In this document: one piece after another, positions 39,926 through 50,286 of the stretch
Layout: every line of letters starts with the position of its first letter
How positions within the stretch are numbered: the stretch's first letter is position 1
From: Streptomyces sp. DH37
Lineage (GTDB): Bacteria > Actinomycetota > Actinomycetes > Streptomycetales > Streptomycetaceae
Length of the DNA stretch: 64,000 nucleotides
Reading direction: 5' to 3'
Assembly (NCBI RefSeq): GCF_029813835.1
Contig: NZ_JARVKV010000003.1
Coordinates: 151,995-215,994 of the forward strand
The notes under the pieces: generated by a model
What the model was told of the DNA's origin: nothing
Databases searched by the model: none
The model's input: only the letters and a program-made list of their open reading frames with translations
Program-made: the position numbers and the translations under genes

Positions 39926-41170
39926 TCAGCGCGGGAAGTACCGGTCGATCAGGTCGTTGCGGAACGTGCCCGCCGGGTCGAACCGCCGCAGCAGCGCGCG
40001 GAAGTCGTCCCAGCGTTCGTAGGAGGCGCTCAGGACCCCGGGGTCGGTGGACGACAGCTTCCCCCAGTGCGGGCGGGCGTCGAAGGGGGCGAGCGCCTCC
40101 TCGACGCGGAGCAGCACGGGCGCGACGGCACGGGCGTCGGACGTCCAGGTGAAGTGGAGGGCGACGCTGTCGCGGCCGTGGGCGGGGCTGAGCCAGTGCG
40201 GGTCGGCGGCCACGGTGCGTATCTCGGAGACCTGCAGGACGGGGGCGAGCAGCGGTCCGAGCTCCCTCAGCGCCGCGAAGGCCCCGGCGGCGCGGTCCCG
40301 GGGGACGAAGTACTCCGACTGCAGCTCGTCCCCGGCGCTGGGCACGAAGCCGGACCGGAAGTGCGGCAGCCGCTCGTCCCACGGGCCCGGCACGCCCCGC
40401 TGCTCGGTGGCGTTCCCGGCCGGCATCCCCGCGATCGGGTGGCGGGGGCCGTCGGCGGGGCGGGCTCCGGTCCGGGCGAGGTCGGGCAGCGGGTCGCCGG
40501 TGCGGCGCTTGACCCACACCCGTACCGAGTCGGCCCAGTCGGTGAAGACGCTGACGCTGTACGCGGCGCCGAACACCTCCTGCGGGTGCTCCGCCAGCAC
40601 CGTCCAGGGAAGGCCCTCGTGGACGTACTGCTCGACCTCGAAGGCCGGGCACGCCTCCACGGTGAGGGCGGTGACGACGCCCAGGGCGCCGAGCGAGACC
40701 ACCGCCCCCTCGAAGTCCCCGTCGCCGCGCGAGACGGTGGCGGTGCCGCCGTCCGCGGTGACGAACTCCACCGACCGGACGGCGGCGGCCAGCGTGCCGC
40801 CGGTGTCCCCCGAGCCGTGCGTACCGGTGGCGTACGCGCCGGCGAGGGTGAAGTGCGGGGTGGAGGGCAGGTTGGGCAGGGCCAGCCCGTGCCGCCGCAG
40901 CACCGGGCACAGCTCGCCGAACCGGACCGCGCCGCCGACCCGGACGGTGGCGGTGGCCGGGTCGACCTCGACGGCGCGGGGCAGGTCGTCCAGGGTGACC
41001 AGGTCGCCGCTGGTGTCGGCGATCCGGTTGAAGGAGTGGCCCGAGCCCAGCACGCGTACGCGGTCGGCACCCGCGACGATCTCCCGGAGCCGGTCCGCCG
41101 ACGCCGGGCGGTGCAGTCTCCGGGCGGCGAACTCGACGTTCCCGGCCCAGTTGGTCAGCGTCGCGGCCAT
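39926..41170 (-). CDS. aldO: alditol-oxidase-like FAD oxidase (AldO family)
   Basis: 414 residues from ATG 41170, with GGAG 7 bases upstream. AldO of S. coelicolor (418 residues) oxidises sugar alcohols such as xylitol and sorbitol to aldoses, reducing O2 to H2O2. Here the VAO-type FAD domain (about 1-190) has RVLGSGHSFNRIADT with H45 matching the His that carries covalent FAD, and FTLAGAYATGTHGSGDTGG. The C-terminal ALO domain has SEIRTVAADPHW and RPHWGKLSS, matching substrate-site Glu, Arg, His and Lys of AldO. It is cytosolic. The neighbouring patatin gene is divergent. Confidence 0.85.
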   Translation of the reverse strand: MAATLTNWAGNVEFAARRLHRPASADRLREIVAGADRVRVLGSGHSFNRIADTSGDLVTLDDLPRAVEVDPATATVRVGGAVRFGELCPVLRRHGLALPNLPSTPHFTLAGAYATGTHGSGDTGGTLAAAVRSVEFVTADGGTATVSRGDGDFEGAVVSLGALGVVTALTVEACPAFEVEQYVHEGLPWTVLAEHPQEVFGAAYSVSVFTDWADSVRVWVKRRTGDPLPDLARTGARPADGPRHPIAGMPAGNATEQRGVPGPWDERLPHFRSGFVPSAGDELQSEYFVPRDRAAGAFAALRELGPLLAPVLQVSEIRTVAADPHWLSPAHGRDSVALHFTWTSDARAVAPVLLRVEEALAPFDARPHWGKLSSTDPGVLSASYERWDDFRALLRRFDPAGTFRNDLIDRYFPR

Positions 41171-41308
41171 GGGGTCTCCTGCCTCGCGGATCGATCGGCT
41201 GTGCGAGCGTACGTCACCCGTGCGGCGGCTTCCGGCCGGCCGCGCCGGGTAGACGGACACGGGCGGCGGGACAGCGAGGCGGCGGGACAGCGAGGGGGGC
41301 CGGAGGCC

Positions 41309-42148
41309 GTGGCGGAGAGGGCGCTCGTACTGGGCAGCGGCGGGCACGCCGGCGGGGCGTGGGAGGTGGGGGTGCTGGCCGGGCTGGCCGCCGCCGGAGT
41401 GGACCTCTCCGACGCCGACGTGGTGATCGGCACCTCGGCGGGAGCGGTGGTCGGCACCCGGCTGGCCGCCGGAACCTCCCCGGGGGAGCTCTACGAGCGG
41501 CGGTCGGAACCGGACGCGGCCGGCCCCCCGCTGCGGCTCGCCCCCGGCGCGGTCCTCCGGTTCCTGCGGGCGCAGCTCGGCCGCCGCACCCCGGAGGCGA
41601 CGGCGCGGCGGCTGGGGAGGATGGCGCTCCGCTTCCCCACCGTCCCGGAGGACGAGGCGCTGGAGGAGATGGCCCGCCTGCTGCCGCTGCGGGAGTGGCC
41701 CGGCAGACCGCTGCGCGTGACCGCCGTGGACGCGTACAGCGGCTCCCTGCGCGCCTTCCACTCCGGCAGCGGCGCCGACCTGCTCCGGGCGGTCACCGCG
41801 AGCTGCGCGATGCCGGGACTGTGGCCGCCGGTCGCCCTGTGCGGGCGGCGGTGGATGGACGGGGGCGTACGGTCGACGACCAACGCCGACCTGGCGCGGG
41901 GCCACCGGCGCGTGGTGGTGCTCGCCCCGATGCCCAGGGCCTTCGGGCCGGGGCCGAGGGCGGAGCGGCACGCGGCGGCGCTGAGGGCGGGCGGGGCGCG
42001 GGTCGCCCTGCTCACCCCGGACTCCGCCGCGCGCCGCGCCGCCGGCCGCAACCCCCTGGACCCGTCCCGCGGAGCGGCCTGCGCACGTGCCGGACGCGCG
42101 CAGGCCGCCTCGCACGCGGCCGCCCTGGCCGGGGTGTGGCACGACTGA
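41309..42148 (+). CDS. patatin-like phospholipase
   Basis: 279 residues from GTG 41309 with GGAGG 3 bases upstream. Patatin motifs are all present: the oxyanion-hole loop LGSGGHAGGAWEVG (about 9-22), the nucleophile elbow VIGTSAGAVVG (Ser near residue 47) and the catalytic Asp in WMDGGVRS (about 189). It should hydrolyse acyl chains from lipids in the cytosol. The C-terminal ~60 residues are Ala/Arg-rich. It converges on the PL11 lyase gene, 23 bases away. Confidence 0.88.
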   Translation: MAERALVLGSGGHAGGAWEVGVLAGLAAAGVDLSDADVVIGTSAGAVVGTRLAAGTSPGELYERRSEPDAAGPPLRLAPGAVLRFLRAQLGRRTPEATARRLGRMALRFPTVPEDEALEEMARLLPLREWPGRPLRVTAVDAYSGSLRAFHSGSGADLLRAVTASCAMPGLWPPVALCGRRWMDGGVRSTTNADLARGHRRVVVLAPMPRAFGPGPRAERHAAALRAGGARVALLTPDSAARRAAGRNPLDPSRGAACARAGRAQAASHAAALAGVWHD

Positions 42149-42170
42149 GGGCCGCACCCCGGCCGTACGG

Positions 42171-44576
42171 TCAGCGGCGGCCGGGTGCGGGCGCGCCGGG
42201 TACGGGCACCCGCGACCAGTCGGTGTCCGCGCCCAGGTGGAAGGACGGGTACGCCGGCTGGTTGTACGTCGTCTGCTGCCGCGCCACCTCGACCCGGTAC
42301 TGCGGGTCGTGCATCAGCGTGTACAGCTTGCGGTCGGTCACCTCGGTGCTGGTGTAGAGCCGTATCGCCGAGCTGTCGGCGGTGCGCACCAGCAGCTCCT
42401 CGCGCCAGTCGCCGAGGACGTCGGCCACCAGGGACGGGTTGCCCTTGGTGCCGTTGTTGGTGCGGGTGCCCCCGGCGGTCAGCAGCGTGCCGCGCCGCCA
42501 GTCCCTGATCACCGGGGCGTTCTCGCCCGCGCCGTCCACGATCTGCGTGGTCATGTCGGCGGACCAGCGGATGCTCGCGTTGGTGCCGGGAATGGCGTCC
42601 CCGAGCCGCTGCCCGTCCGCGCTCCACAGGCCGACGCCGTTCGAGCCCCAGGTCTCCAGGCCGGGCCGTGCCGGGTCGACGTCGCCCACCATGCCGCGGC
42701 CGGTGTCGACGCCGGTGTAGCCGCCGTACAGCACCTCGCCGGTGGCGGCGTCGCGCAGCGCGTGGCCGTAGGGGGCGTGGCGCCCGCCCTCGTGGACGGT
42801 GTGGATCTCCAGGCCCGGCCGGGCGGGGTCGACGTCGGCGACGTGCAGGGCGTCGCCGTGGCCGAGCCGCACGCGCTGCCCCGGCACGGCGCTGCCGGGC
42901 GGAGCCTCGGCGAACGAGCTGTAGAGCAGGGAGCCGTCGTCGTCGAGGGTGGCCGCGCCGTAGACGATCTCCTGGCGGCCGTCGCCGTCCACGTCCGCCG
43001 CGCTGAGGGAGTGGAAGCCCTGGGTGGTGAGGGTCCCGTACTCGGGATCGGTGCCGTCCACGCCGTGGGGGGAGTCGTCGAAGGGGTTGGACATGGGCGT
43101 CCAGCCGCTGTCGGCGTACCAGTCGCGCTTCAGGCGCTTTCCGTCCCAGCGGTAGGCGGCGAGGGCGGCGCGCGTGTAGTAGCCGCGGGCGAAGACGGCC
43201 GAGGGGCGCTTTCCGTCGAGGTAGGCCACGCCCGCCAGGAAGCGGTCGACGCGGTTGCCCGGCTCGATGCGGCTCATGGCGTAGTCGCCCCACATCAGGC
43301 CGTCGTCGTGCCGCCCCGGCTCGTAGCGCACGGTCTGGAGCTCGCGGCCGGTGGCGCCGTCGAACACCGTCAGGTACTCGGGGCCGGTGAGGACGAAGCC
43401 CTCGAAGGCGCGCAGGTCGTTGCGGGCGCTGCGGCCCGGGGCGTAGACGTCGAGGAAGTGGTCGGCGAGGTCCTCGGCGGCGGCGCGGGAGAGGGGGTAG
43501 GCGTGGCGCCGCCCGATGCCGAAGGCCTCCTCCAGGGTGGCGGGCCAGTTCCCGGCCGCCACCTCGGGGTGCTCGTGCCAGCCGAGGAACGTCCCGACCA
43601 GGTGCTCGCGGTAGTCCGCGGCGCTCATCCGGTAGTCGTCGCGGTGGGAGTACCCGGCGCGGACGTCCTCGCGCGGCATGGTGACGTACCGCTCGGAGAC
43701 GACGCGGCCGTCCTCGCCGTAGCGGATGCTCCTGGTGCCGGGTGCGGTCTTGACCATCATCTCCGCGCGTCCGTCGCCGTCGAAGTCGTAGACGGGGAAC
43801 TGGGTGTAGTGGGCGCCCGCCCGGATGTTGACGCCCAGGTCGAGGCGGTGCAGGAGGGTGCCGTCGAGGCGGTAGGTGTCGATGTGGACGTTGCCGGTGT
43901 AGCCCTTCTGCGAGACGTCCTTGGAGTTGGACGGGTCCCACTTGACGACGTACTCGTAGCGTCCGTCGCCGTCCACGTCGCCGACGCTCATGTCGTTGGC
44001 GGAGTACGTGTACCGCTCGCCGGCCGGGGTGACGCCGTCGGCGGGTCTGCGCAGCGGCAGCTCGGCGTACGCGCCGGACCAGGGGGTGACCGTCCCGCCG
44101 CGGCCCGCCGTGCGGCTCTCCCGGCCGTCGACGACGGGGACGACGCGGTACTCGGCGTCCGCGGGGGCGCCCCGGTCGAAGTGGTTGGTGCTGTCGGTGA
44201 CGGTCGCGATCCGCTTCCCGTCCCGGTAGACGCGGAAGTCCGGGCCCGCCATGCCGGTGGCGGTGGAGCCGGTGACCTCCGTGCCGAGCAGCCGCCAGCT
44301 GAGGAAGACGCCCTCGCCGGTGGCGACGGCGACCAGGCCGCGGTCGAGCCTCTCGAGGCGGGGGGACGGCCCCCCGGCGCGGTCGGTGCGGTCGGTGCGG
44401 TCGGCGCGGTCGGCGCCGGAGGGGGCGTCGGCCTGGGCGGCCGGGGCGCCCGTGGCCAGCAGGACGGCGGCCAGCAGGACGGACGTACGCCGCCGGGGTC
44501 CGGACCCGGATGCCGGACGTCGCCGGGGCCGCTGTGACGGCCGGGGTCGACGGTGTTGCCGCAGGAGTCGTCTCAT
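42171..44576 (-). CDS. secreted rhamnogalacturonan lyase, family PL11
   Basis: 801 residues from ATG 44576 with GGAAGGA upstream. A long basic head (residues 1-32) precedes a hydrophobic signal segment (TSVLLAAVLLATGAPAAQA). The body matches PL11 lyases, which cleave the rhamnogalacturonan I backbone of pectin by beta-elimination: an N-terminal beta-sandwich (about 75-165), then an eight-bladed propeller with calcium motifs such as DVDGDGRYEYVVKWDPSNSK, VYDFDGDGRAEMMVKTAPGT and GDVDPARPGLETWGS. It ends in TYNQPAYPSFHLGAD, as in the family. Two tandem LacI-like operator copies precede it, so it is probably repressed until pectin sugars appear. Confidence 0.92.
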   Translation of the reverse strand: MRRLLRQHRRPRPSQRPRRRPASGSGPRRRTSVLLAAVLLATGAPAAQADAPSGADRADRTDRTDRAGGPSPRLERLDRGLVAVATGEGVFLSWRLLGTEVTGSTATGMAGPDFRVYRDGKRIATVTDSTNHFDRGAPADAEYRVVPVVDGRESRTAGRGGTVTPWSGAYAELPLRRPADGVTPAGERYTYSANDMSVGDVDGDGRYEYVVKWDPSNSKDVSQKGYTGNVHIDTYRLDGTLLHRLDLGVNIRAGAHYTQFPVYDFDGDGRAEMMVKTAPGTRSIRYGEDGRVVSERYVTMPREDVRAGYSHRDDYRMSAADYREHLVGTFLGWHEHPEVAAGNWPATLEEAFGIGRRHAYPLSRAAAEDLADHFLDVYAPGRSARNDLRAFEGFVLTGPEYLTVFDGATGRELQTVRYEPGRHDDGLMWGDYAMSRIEPGNRVDRFLAGVAYLDGKRPSAVFARGYYTRAALAAYRWDGKRLKRDWYADSGWTPMSNPFDDSPHGVDGTDPEYGTLTTQGFHSLSAADVDGDGRQEIVYGAATLDDDGSLLYSSFAEAPPGSAVPGQRVRLGHGDALHVADVDPARPGLEIHTVHEGGRHAPYGHALRDAATGEVLYGGYTGVDTGRGMVGDVDPARPGLETWGSNGVGLWSADGQRLGDAIPGTNASIRWSADMTTQIVDGAGENAPVIRDWRRGTLLTAGGTRTNNGTKGNPSLVADVLGDWREELLVRTADSSAIRLYTSTEVTDRKLYTLMHDPQYRVEVARQQTTYNQPAYPSFHLGADTDWSRVPVPGAPAPGRR

Positions 44577-44969
44577 CGCGCGGTCCTTCCCGCCCCCGGC
44601 CCGCACCCGTGGAGGGCCGGAATACCGGAGGGACTGGGTTGATACGTTTCAATTGATTCGTTTCAAGGAGCGGGCGCGACGGTACGAGCGCTGAGGTGGG
44701 CCGTCAAGACCCCTCGTCGGGATTCGTGCCCCGCCCGCCCCTTACCGGCCGGCCTTCCCGGCGAGTCCTCCCGGCGGGACGGACGCCTGCGCACCGCTGC
44801 GGCGGGATCGGGGACGGGACGGGGACGGGGACGGCGCGGTCCGCGGCCGGCGGTCCTGTGGTGGCCCGTACCGCGCGGCGGGCCGCGGGGGAGCGGTGGT
44901 CCCCGCGTGCGCCGACGTGCCGCGCCGTCCTCCCGTCCTCCTGTGCCGGGTCCTCCTCCGGTTCCCCCG
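44577..44969. other. intergenic region of the lyase and dehydrogenase genes
   Basis: 393 bases. The right part of the lyase leader holds two LacI-like operators (44639-44666). From 44810 to 44845 a run of GGGACG repeats occurs. No gene is convincing. Confidence 0.5.
44639..44666. promoter_or_regulatory. tandem LacI-type operators of the PL11 lyase gene
   Basis: TTGATACGTTTCAA (44639-44652) and TTGATTCGTTTCAA (44653-44666) abut each other. Each is a near-palindrome with a central CG step, the form bound by LacI/GalR repressors of carbohydrate genes in Streptomyces. They are 62-90 bases upstream of the start. The repressor gene is not in the window. Confidence 0.75.
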
Positions 44970-46139
<1,170 letters not shown>

Positions 46140-46620
46140 CGGTGCCTCCTCCGGTGCGGCGCGGCGCGCGCGGTCCGCGGGAGCGCCGCGTCACATGTGG
46201 TGGATTCCGCTCATACTTCCCATTCTGATGGATGAGACCGCGCGGGTGTCCAGGGGGAGCCTGGTGAAACATGCCTGAACCCACACAGGAGGGGCTTTCC
46301 GCGCGATGGGTCCCAATGCCGCACGACGCACTAATCTGGGCGTGTGGAGCGGTCGACCGGGGGTGATGCCGGTGTACCCGGCGCCACCCCGGCCCGTACC
46401 GCCCCCCGCCCCCGGCGAGCGCCCGCCACCGCCTCCGGCGCGCTCCGGCCACCACGGGACGCCCGCGGGACGCCGTACCCGCCGCACCCGCCGTACCGCG
46501 CCCCGTACCGCGCCCCGGACGGCGACCGGACGGTGACCGCGGCGTCCCCACCGGGACCGCGCCGGCGACCGGACCGGAGCGACCGAGCCGAAGAGACCGC
46601 GCCAGGGATCGGGGCAGGCC
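46140..46620. other. intergenic region upstream of divergent genes
   Basis: 481 bases between the dehydrogenase (leftward) and antiporter (rightward) genes. The left third is AT-richer and probably holds promoters. The right half (46380-46560) is a Pro/Arg-coding-like, GC-rich stretch with CGTACCGCGCC repeats and no ribosome site. A 31-codon frame at 46271 (MPEPTQEGLSARWVPMPHDA) has weak support and is not called. Confidence 0.4.
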
Positions 46621-48258
46621 ATGGAACCGCACGACTTCCCCCTCGTCGCCGCAGTCCTGGCGCTCTCCGCCGTCATGGGCCTGCTGGCGACGCTGCTGCG
46701 GCAGCCGCTCATCGTCGCCTTCATCGGCGTCGGCATCCTGGTCGGCCCCGCGGGCGCCGGCCTGGTGGAGGTCGAGGGCACCGTCGAGCTGCTCGCCCGG
46801 CTGGGCATCGCGGTGCTGCTGTTCCTGGTCGGGCTCCGGCTCGACCTGCACCTGGTCCGCACCACGGGGCCCATCGCGCTGGCCACCGGGCTCGGCCAGG
46901 TCCTGTTCACCTCGGTGATCGGCTTCCTGATCGGGCTCGGGCTGGGCATGGACGCCGTGACGGCGCTCTACGTGGCGATCGCGCTCACCTTCTCGTCCAC
47001 GATCATCATCGTGAAGCTGCTGTCCGACAAGCGCGAGCTGGAGCAGCTCCACGGGCGCATCGCGGTGGGTTTCCTGATCGTCCAGGACATCGTCGTGGTG
47101 CTGGTCATGATCGCCCTGACGGCCTTCGGGCAGCGGGTCGGCGGCAGCGGCGGCGAAATGGCCCTGGAGGTGGCCCTGGTCTTCGCCAGGGGCCTGGGCC
47201 TGCTGGCCGGCGTCGCCGTGCTGATGCGCTACGTCCTCCCCGGCCTGCTGCACCGTGCCGCCCGTTCCCAGGAGCTGCTGGTGCTCTTCGGCATGGCCTA
47301 CGCCGTCTCGGTCGCCGCGCTGACCGAGTGGCTCGGCTTCAGCTCCGAGGTCGGGGCGTTCCTGGCCGGGGTCTCGCTGGCGGGCACCCCCTACCGGGAC
47401 GCCCTGGGGGCCCGGCTGGTCAGCCTGCGCGACTTCCTGCTGCTGTTCTTCTTCCTCGAGCTGGGCGCCCGGCTGGAGTTCTCCGACACGGGCACGCAGA
47501 TCACCGAGGCGCTGGTCTTCTCGGCGTTCGTGCTCATCGGCAACCCGCTCATCGTCATCGCGATCATGACCGCCATGCGCTACCCGGTCCGGGTGGGCTT
47601 CCTCGCCGGGCTGACGGTCGCCCAGATCTCGGAGTTCTCCCTCATCCTGGCCGCCCTCGGCAACAGCCTCGGCCACATCACGAGCGCCACCGTCAGCCTG
47701 GTCACCGTCGTCGGGCTGGTCACCATCGGCGGCTCCACGTACCTGATCCTCTACTCCCACCGGCTCTACGGGCGCCTCGGACGCCGGCTGGAGAGGTTCG
47801 AGCGGGCCGACAGCGTCCGCACCGAGCTCACCGGCTCCCACCGCGACACCGACGTGATCCTCTACGGGCTCGGCCGCTTCGGCGGTCTGCTGGCGGACCG
47901 GCTCGGCGGCGCCGGGCACCGGGTCCTGGCGGTCGACTACGACCCGCACCGCGTGACGCGCAACGACCGGGAGGGGGTGGCCGCGGTCTTCGGCAGCGCC
48001 GAGGACGTCCACTTCCTGGAGACCCTGCCCCTGGCCCGGGCCCGCTGCGTGATCAGCACCATCCCCCTGCTGGAGACCAACAAGGTCCTGCTGCACGGCC
48101 TGCGGCACCACGGCTACCGGGGAGGCGTCGCCGTCACCGCCCACAGCCGGCGCGCCGCCGAGCAGCTGCGCGCGGCGGGGGTCGACCTCGTCATCGAGCC
48201 CTTCGACTTCGCCGCGTCGGCCACGGCGGAGGCCCTGGAGGCGATGCTGCGCGGGTGA
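46621..48258 (+). CDS. Kef-type monovalent cation/proton antiporter with RCK (TrkA_N) domain
   Basis: 545 residues from ATG 46621. Residues about 1-385 contain 11-12 hydrophobic helices of the CPA2 family; PLIVAFIGVGILVGPAGAG, the SSTIIIVKLL unwound-helix region and IVQDIVVVLVMIAL are landmarks. The C-terminal domain (about 410-530) is a Rossmann RCK: DVILYGLGRFGGLLADRLGG, then VLAVDYDPHRV with the nucleotide-binding Asp. Such proteins exchange K+ or Na+ for protons and are gated by NAD(H) or other ligands. No ancillary subunit gene is adjacent. Confidence 0.92.
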   Translation: MEPHDFPLVAAVLALSAVMGLLATLLRQPLIVAFIGVGILVGPAGAGLVEVEGTVELLARLGIAVLLFLVGLRLDLHLVRTTGPIALATGLGQVLFTSVIGFLIGLGLGMDAVTALYVAIALTFSSTIIIVKLLSDKRELEQLHGRIAVGFLIVQDIVVVLVMIALTAFGQRVGGSGGEMALEVALVFARGLGLLAGVAVLMRYVLPGLLHRAARSQELLVLFGMAYAVSVAALTEWLGFSSEVGAFLAGVSLAGTPYRDALGARLVSLRDFLLLFFFLELGARLEFSDTGTQITEALVFSAFVLIGNPLIVIAIMTAMRYPVRVGFLAGLTVAQISEFSLILAALGNSLGHITSATVSLVTVVGLVTIGGSTYLILYSHRLYGRLGRRLERFERADSVRTELTGSHRDTDVILYGLGRFGGLLADRLGGAGHRVLAVDYDPHRVTRNDREGVAAVFGSAEDVHFLETLPLARARCVISTIPLLETNKVLLHGLRHHGYRGGVAVTAHSRRAAEQLRAAGVDLVIEPFDFAASATAEALEAMLRG

Positions 48259-48316
48259 CGGGACGGCGAGGGAGGACGGGGACGGTGGGGAAGGACGGCT
48301 CGCCCCGGCCGCCGCC

Positions 48317-49207
48317 TCACGGTGCGCCGAGCGAGGTGAGCACGGCCAGGGTGGCCGCGATCGCGGGCTGCCGCTCGGAGCCCGAGCGCACCAGTGCCTC
48401 GATCGTCCTGCCCCGGCCGGTGAGGGGCAGGACCGCGACGCCCGGCGGCGGGCCGTCGCACAGCAGCCGCGGCAGGATCGTCACGGCCAGTCCGGTGGCC
48501 ACGAGCGAGAGGGCCGCGCGCAGATCGCCGCAGCGGTGCTCGATCCGCGGGGTGAAGCCCGCGTTGCGGCAGGCGTGCAGCAGTACCTCGTGGCAGCTGC
48601 TGGACTCCGGGGCCGAGATCCAGGACCGCTCCCGCAGCGCCGGGAGGCCGTCCTCCTCCACCGCCCCGCGCAGTTCGCCGGGCACGGCGAGCACCAGGGG
48701 GTCGTCGAAGAGCGCCACCGCGGTGACACCGTCCGGCCGCGGCGATCCGAGCAGGTGGTAGCGGTACGACACCGCCAGGTCGAGGACGTGCCGCTTGAGC
48801 AGGGGCACGGACTCCGCCGGCTCGGACTGGACGATCCGCGGCCGGAGCCGGGGGTGCCGGGCGGCCAGTTCGGCGACGAGCGGCGCCGCCACGCTGTGCA
48901 GGGCGCTGGGGGCGCAGCCGACGGCCAGTTCGCCGCTGAGTTCGGTGTCCAGGGCCCGGACGGCGCCCTCGGCCCGCTCCAGCGCGGCGAGTACGTGCTC
49001 GCACTGGGCGGCGAGGGCCGCGCCGGCCGAGGTGAGCCGCAGACCGCGCCCCTGCCGGAGCAGCAGCGCCGTCCCGGCCTCGGCCTCCAGGGTCCGCAGC
49101 TGCTGCGAGACCGCGGACGGGGTCACCCCGTGGAGGTCGGCGACGACGCTCACTTTCCCGTATTCGGCCAGGTCGCGCAGCATCACCATGCGCTTCACAT
49201 CAAGCAT
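48317..49207 (-). CDS. LysR-family transcriptional regulator
   Basis: 296 residues from ATG 49207. The N-terminal winged helix (about 1-60) reads MVMLRDLAEYGKVSVVADLH, then VTPSAVSQQLRTLEAEAGTA. The effector domain (about 90-290) has the usual two-lobed periplasmic-binding fold. It is divergent from the racemase-EamA-oxidase operon, with 326 bases between, and is the obvious candidate activator of that operon. AT-rich dyad TTCAACTTAACAAACAGTGAA (49208-49230 region) at its own start has the T-N11-A form of LysR sites. The inducer is unknown. Confidence 0.9.
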   Translation of the reverse strand: MLDVKRMVMLRDLAEYGKVSVVADLHGVTPSAVSQQLRTLEAEAGTALLLRQGRGLRLTSAGAALAAQCEHVLAALERAEGAVRALDTELSGELAVGCAPSALHSVAAPLVAELAARHPRLRPRIVQSEPAESVPLLKRHVLDLAVSYRYHLLGSPRPDGVTAVALFDDPLVLAVPGELRGAVEEDGLPALRERSWISAPESSSCHEVLLHACRNAGFTPRIEHRCGDLRAALSLVATGLAVTILPRLLCDGPPPGVAVLPLTGRGRTIEALVRSGSERQPAIAATLAVLTSLGAP

Positions 49208-49533
49208 GAGTTCAACTTAACAAACAGTGAAGGACATTTAGATGGACTTCACCCCGTGAGCGGGTCCATGCTCACCGCATGAAGGCGCCGCGGGCCGGAG
49301 CGGACGGACACCCCGGACTGACACCCCGGACTGACACCCGGACGGGCGGCCACGCGGGACCGGGCGGACCCGGCGGCGGAGCGGAGGGATCACCGCACTG
49401 CGGAGAACCGAACCATGACGGACCCCCCACGGGGCGCCGGGCCCGTGCACAGTCGGGAAACCGGAATTGTCAGGAGGAGCGGTGGAAGAGACCAGGGACG
49501 TGGGATGGAACGGGAGGAAGAGGAGGATGCGTC
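49208..49533. promoter_or_regulatory. divergent LysR/racemase control region
   Basis: 326 bases. The first ~35 bases next to the LysR start are AT-rich with a TTCA...TGAA dyad, a possible LysR site. At about 49305-49335 GGACTGACACCCCGGACTGA is a direct repeat of CCCGGACTGACA. The rest is featureless. Confidence 0.4.
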
Positions 49534-50286
49534 ATGCGCGGTGAACACGGGGAGGAGGCCGCCGAGCGAATTCTCCGGATCGGCCTCGTCGGCGGACTGA
49601 GTTTCCCTTCGACGATCACGTACTACGACCGGATAAATCGCCTGGTGAACGCGCGCCTGGGAAAGGCGCACTCACCTCGTATCGTGCTTGAGAGCCTCGA
49701 TTTCCAGCCCATGGTGGAATGGCTGGCGGCCCGCGACGGCCGTGCGGTGGCGGCCGAGATAGCCGCCGCGGCCCTGCGCCTGGAGCGGTCCGGGGCGGAC
49801 TTCTTCGCCGTGTGCTGCAACACGGTCCACGAGTACGCGGACCTGATCGGCGAGCGGGTGTCGCTGCCGATGGTCGACATCTGCCGGGCCACCGCGGAGG
49901 AGACCGCGCACCGCGGGTTCTCCCGGGTCGGACTGCTCGGCTCGGCCTTCTCCATGGAGCAGGCCTTCTACCGCGACCGGTTCGCCGCCCAGGGCATCGA
50001 GGTGATGGTGCCGGAGGCCGCCGACCGGGCGTTCATGCAGGAGTCCATAGAGCGCGAGCTGTGCACCGGGGACATCTCGCGGGCCACCCGCGACCGCTTC
50101 GCGCGCATCGCCCGCGACCTGCTCGGCGGCGGCGCCGAGGCGCTGGTCCTGGCCTGCACGGAGATCCCCCTGGTGGTCCGCGCGCAGGACGTCGGCGCCC
50201 CGGTGATCGACACCGTGGACGTCCACACCAGGGCCATCGTGGAGTACGCGTTCGGGCCGGTGGCCGCAGCGGCCCGGAGCGTGTGA
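49534..50286 (+). CDS. aspartate/glutamate racemase family protein
   Basis: 250 residues from ATG 49534 with AGGAGG 7 bases upstream; longer frames upstream have no site. PLP-independent racemases of this family use two cysteines: here they are in FFAVCCNTVHEY (about 86-97) and LVLACTEIPLV (about 205-215). IGLVGGLSFPSTITYYDRIN (about 18-37) is the N-terminal motif of aspartate-racemase-type members. It probably makes a D-amino acid or related product, in the cytosol. It is first in a row of five same-direction genes and overlaps the exporter gene by one base, so it likely supplies a precursor for the locus. Confidence 0.9.
   Translation: MRGEHGEEAAERILRIGLVGGLSFPSTITYYDRINRLVNARLGKAHSPRIVLESLDFQPMVEWLAARDGRAVAAEIAAAALRLERSGADFFAVCCNTVHEYADLIGERVSLPMVDICRATAEETAHRGFSRVGLLGSAFSMEQAFYRDRFAAQGIEVMVPEAADRAFMQESIERELCTGDISRATRDRFARIARDLLGGGAEALVLACTEIPLVVRAQDVGAPVIDTVDVHTRAIVEYAFGPVAAAARSV

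Noticed and set aside
41491..44652. 1053-codon minus-strand frame over the lyase region
   Set aside because: It is an out-of-frame shadow; the PL11 lyase frame has a signal peptide, calcium motifs and a ribosome site.
46271..46366. 31-codon frame between the dehydrogenase and antiporter genes
   Set aside because: Only a weak ribosome site and no further support.
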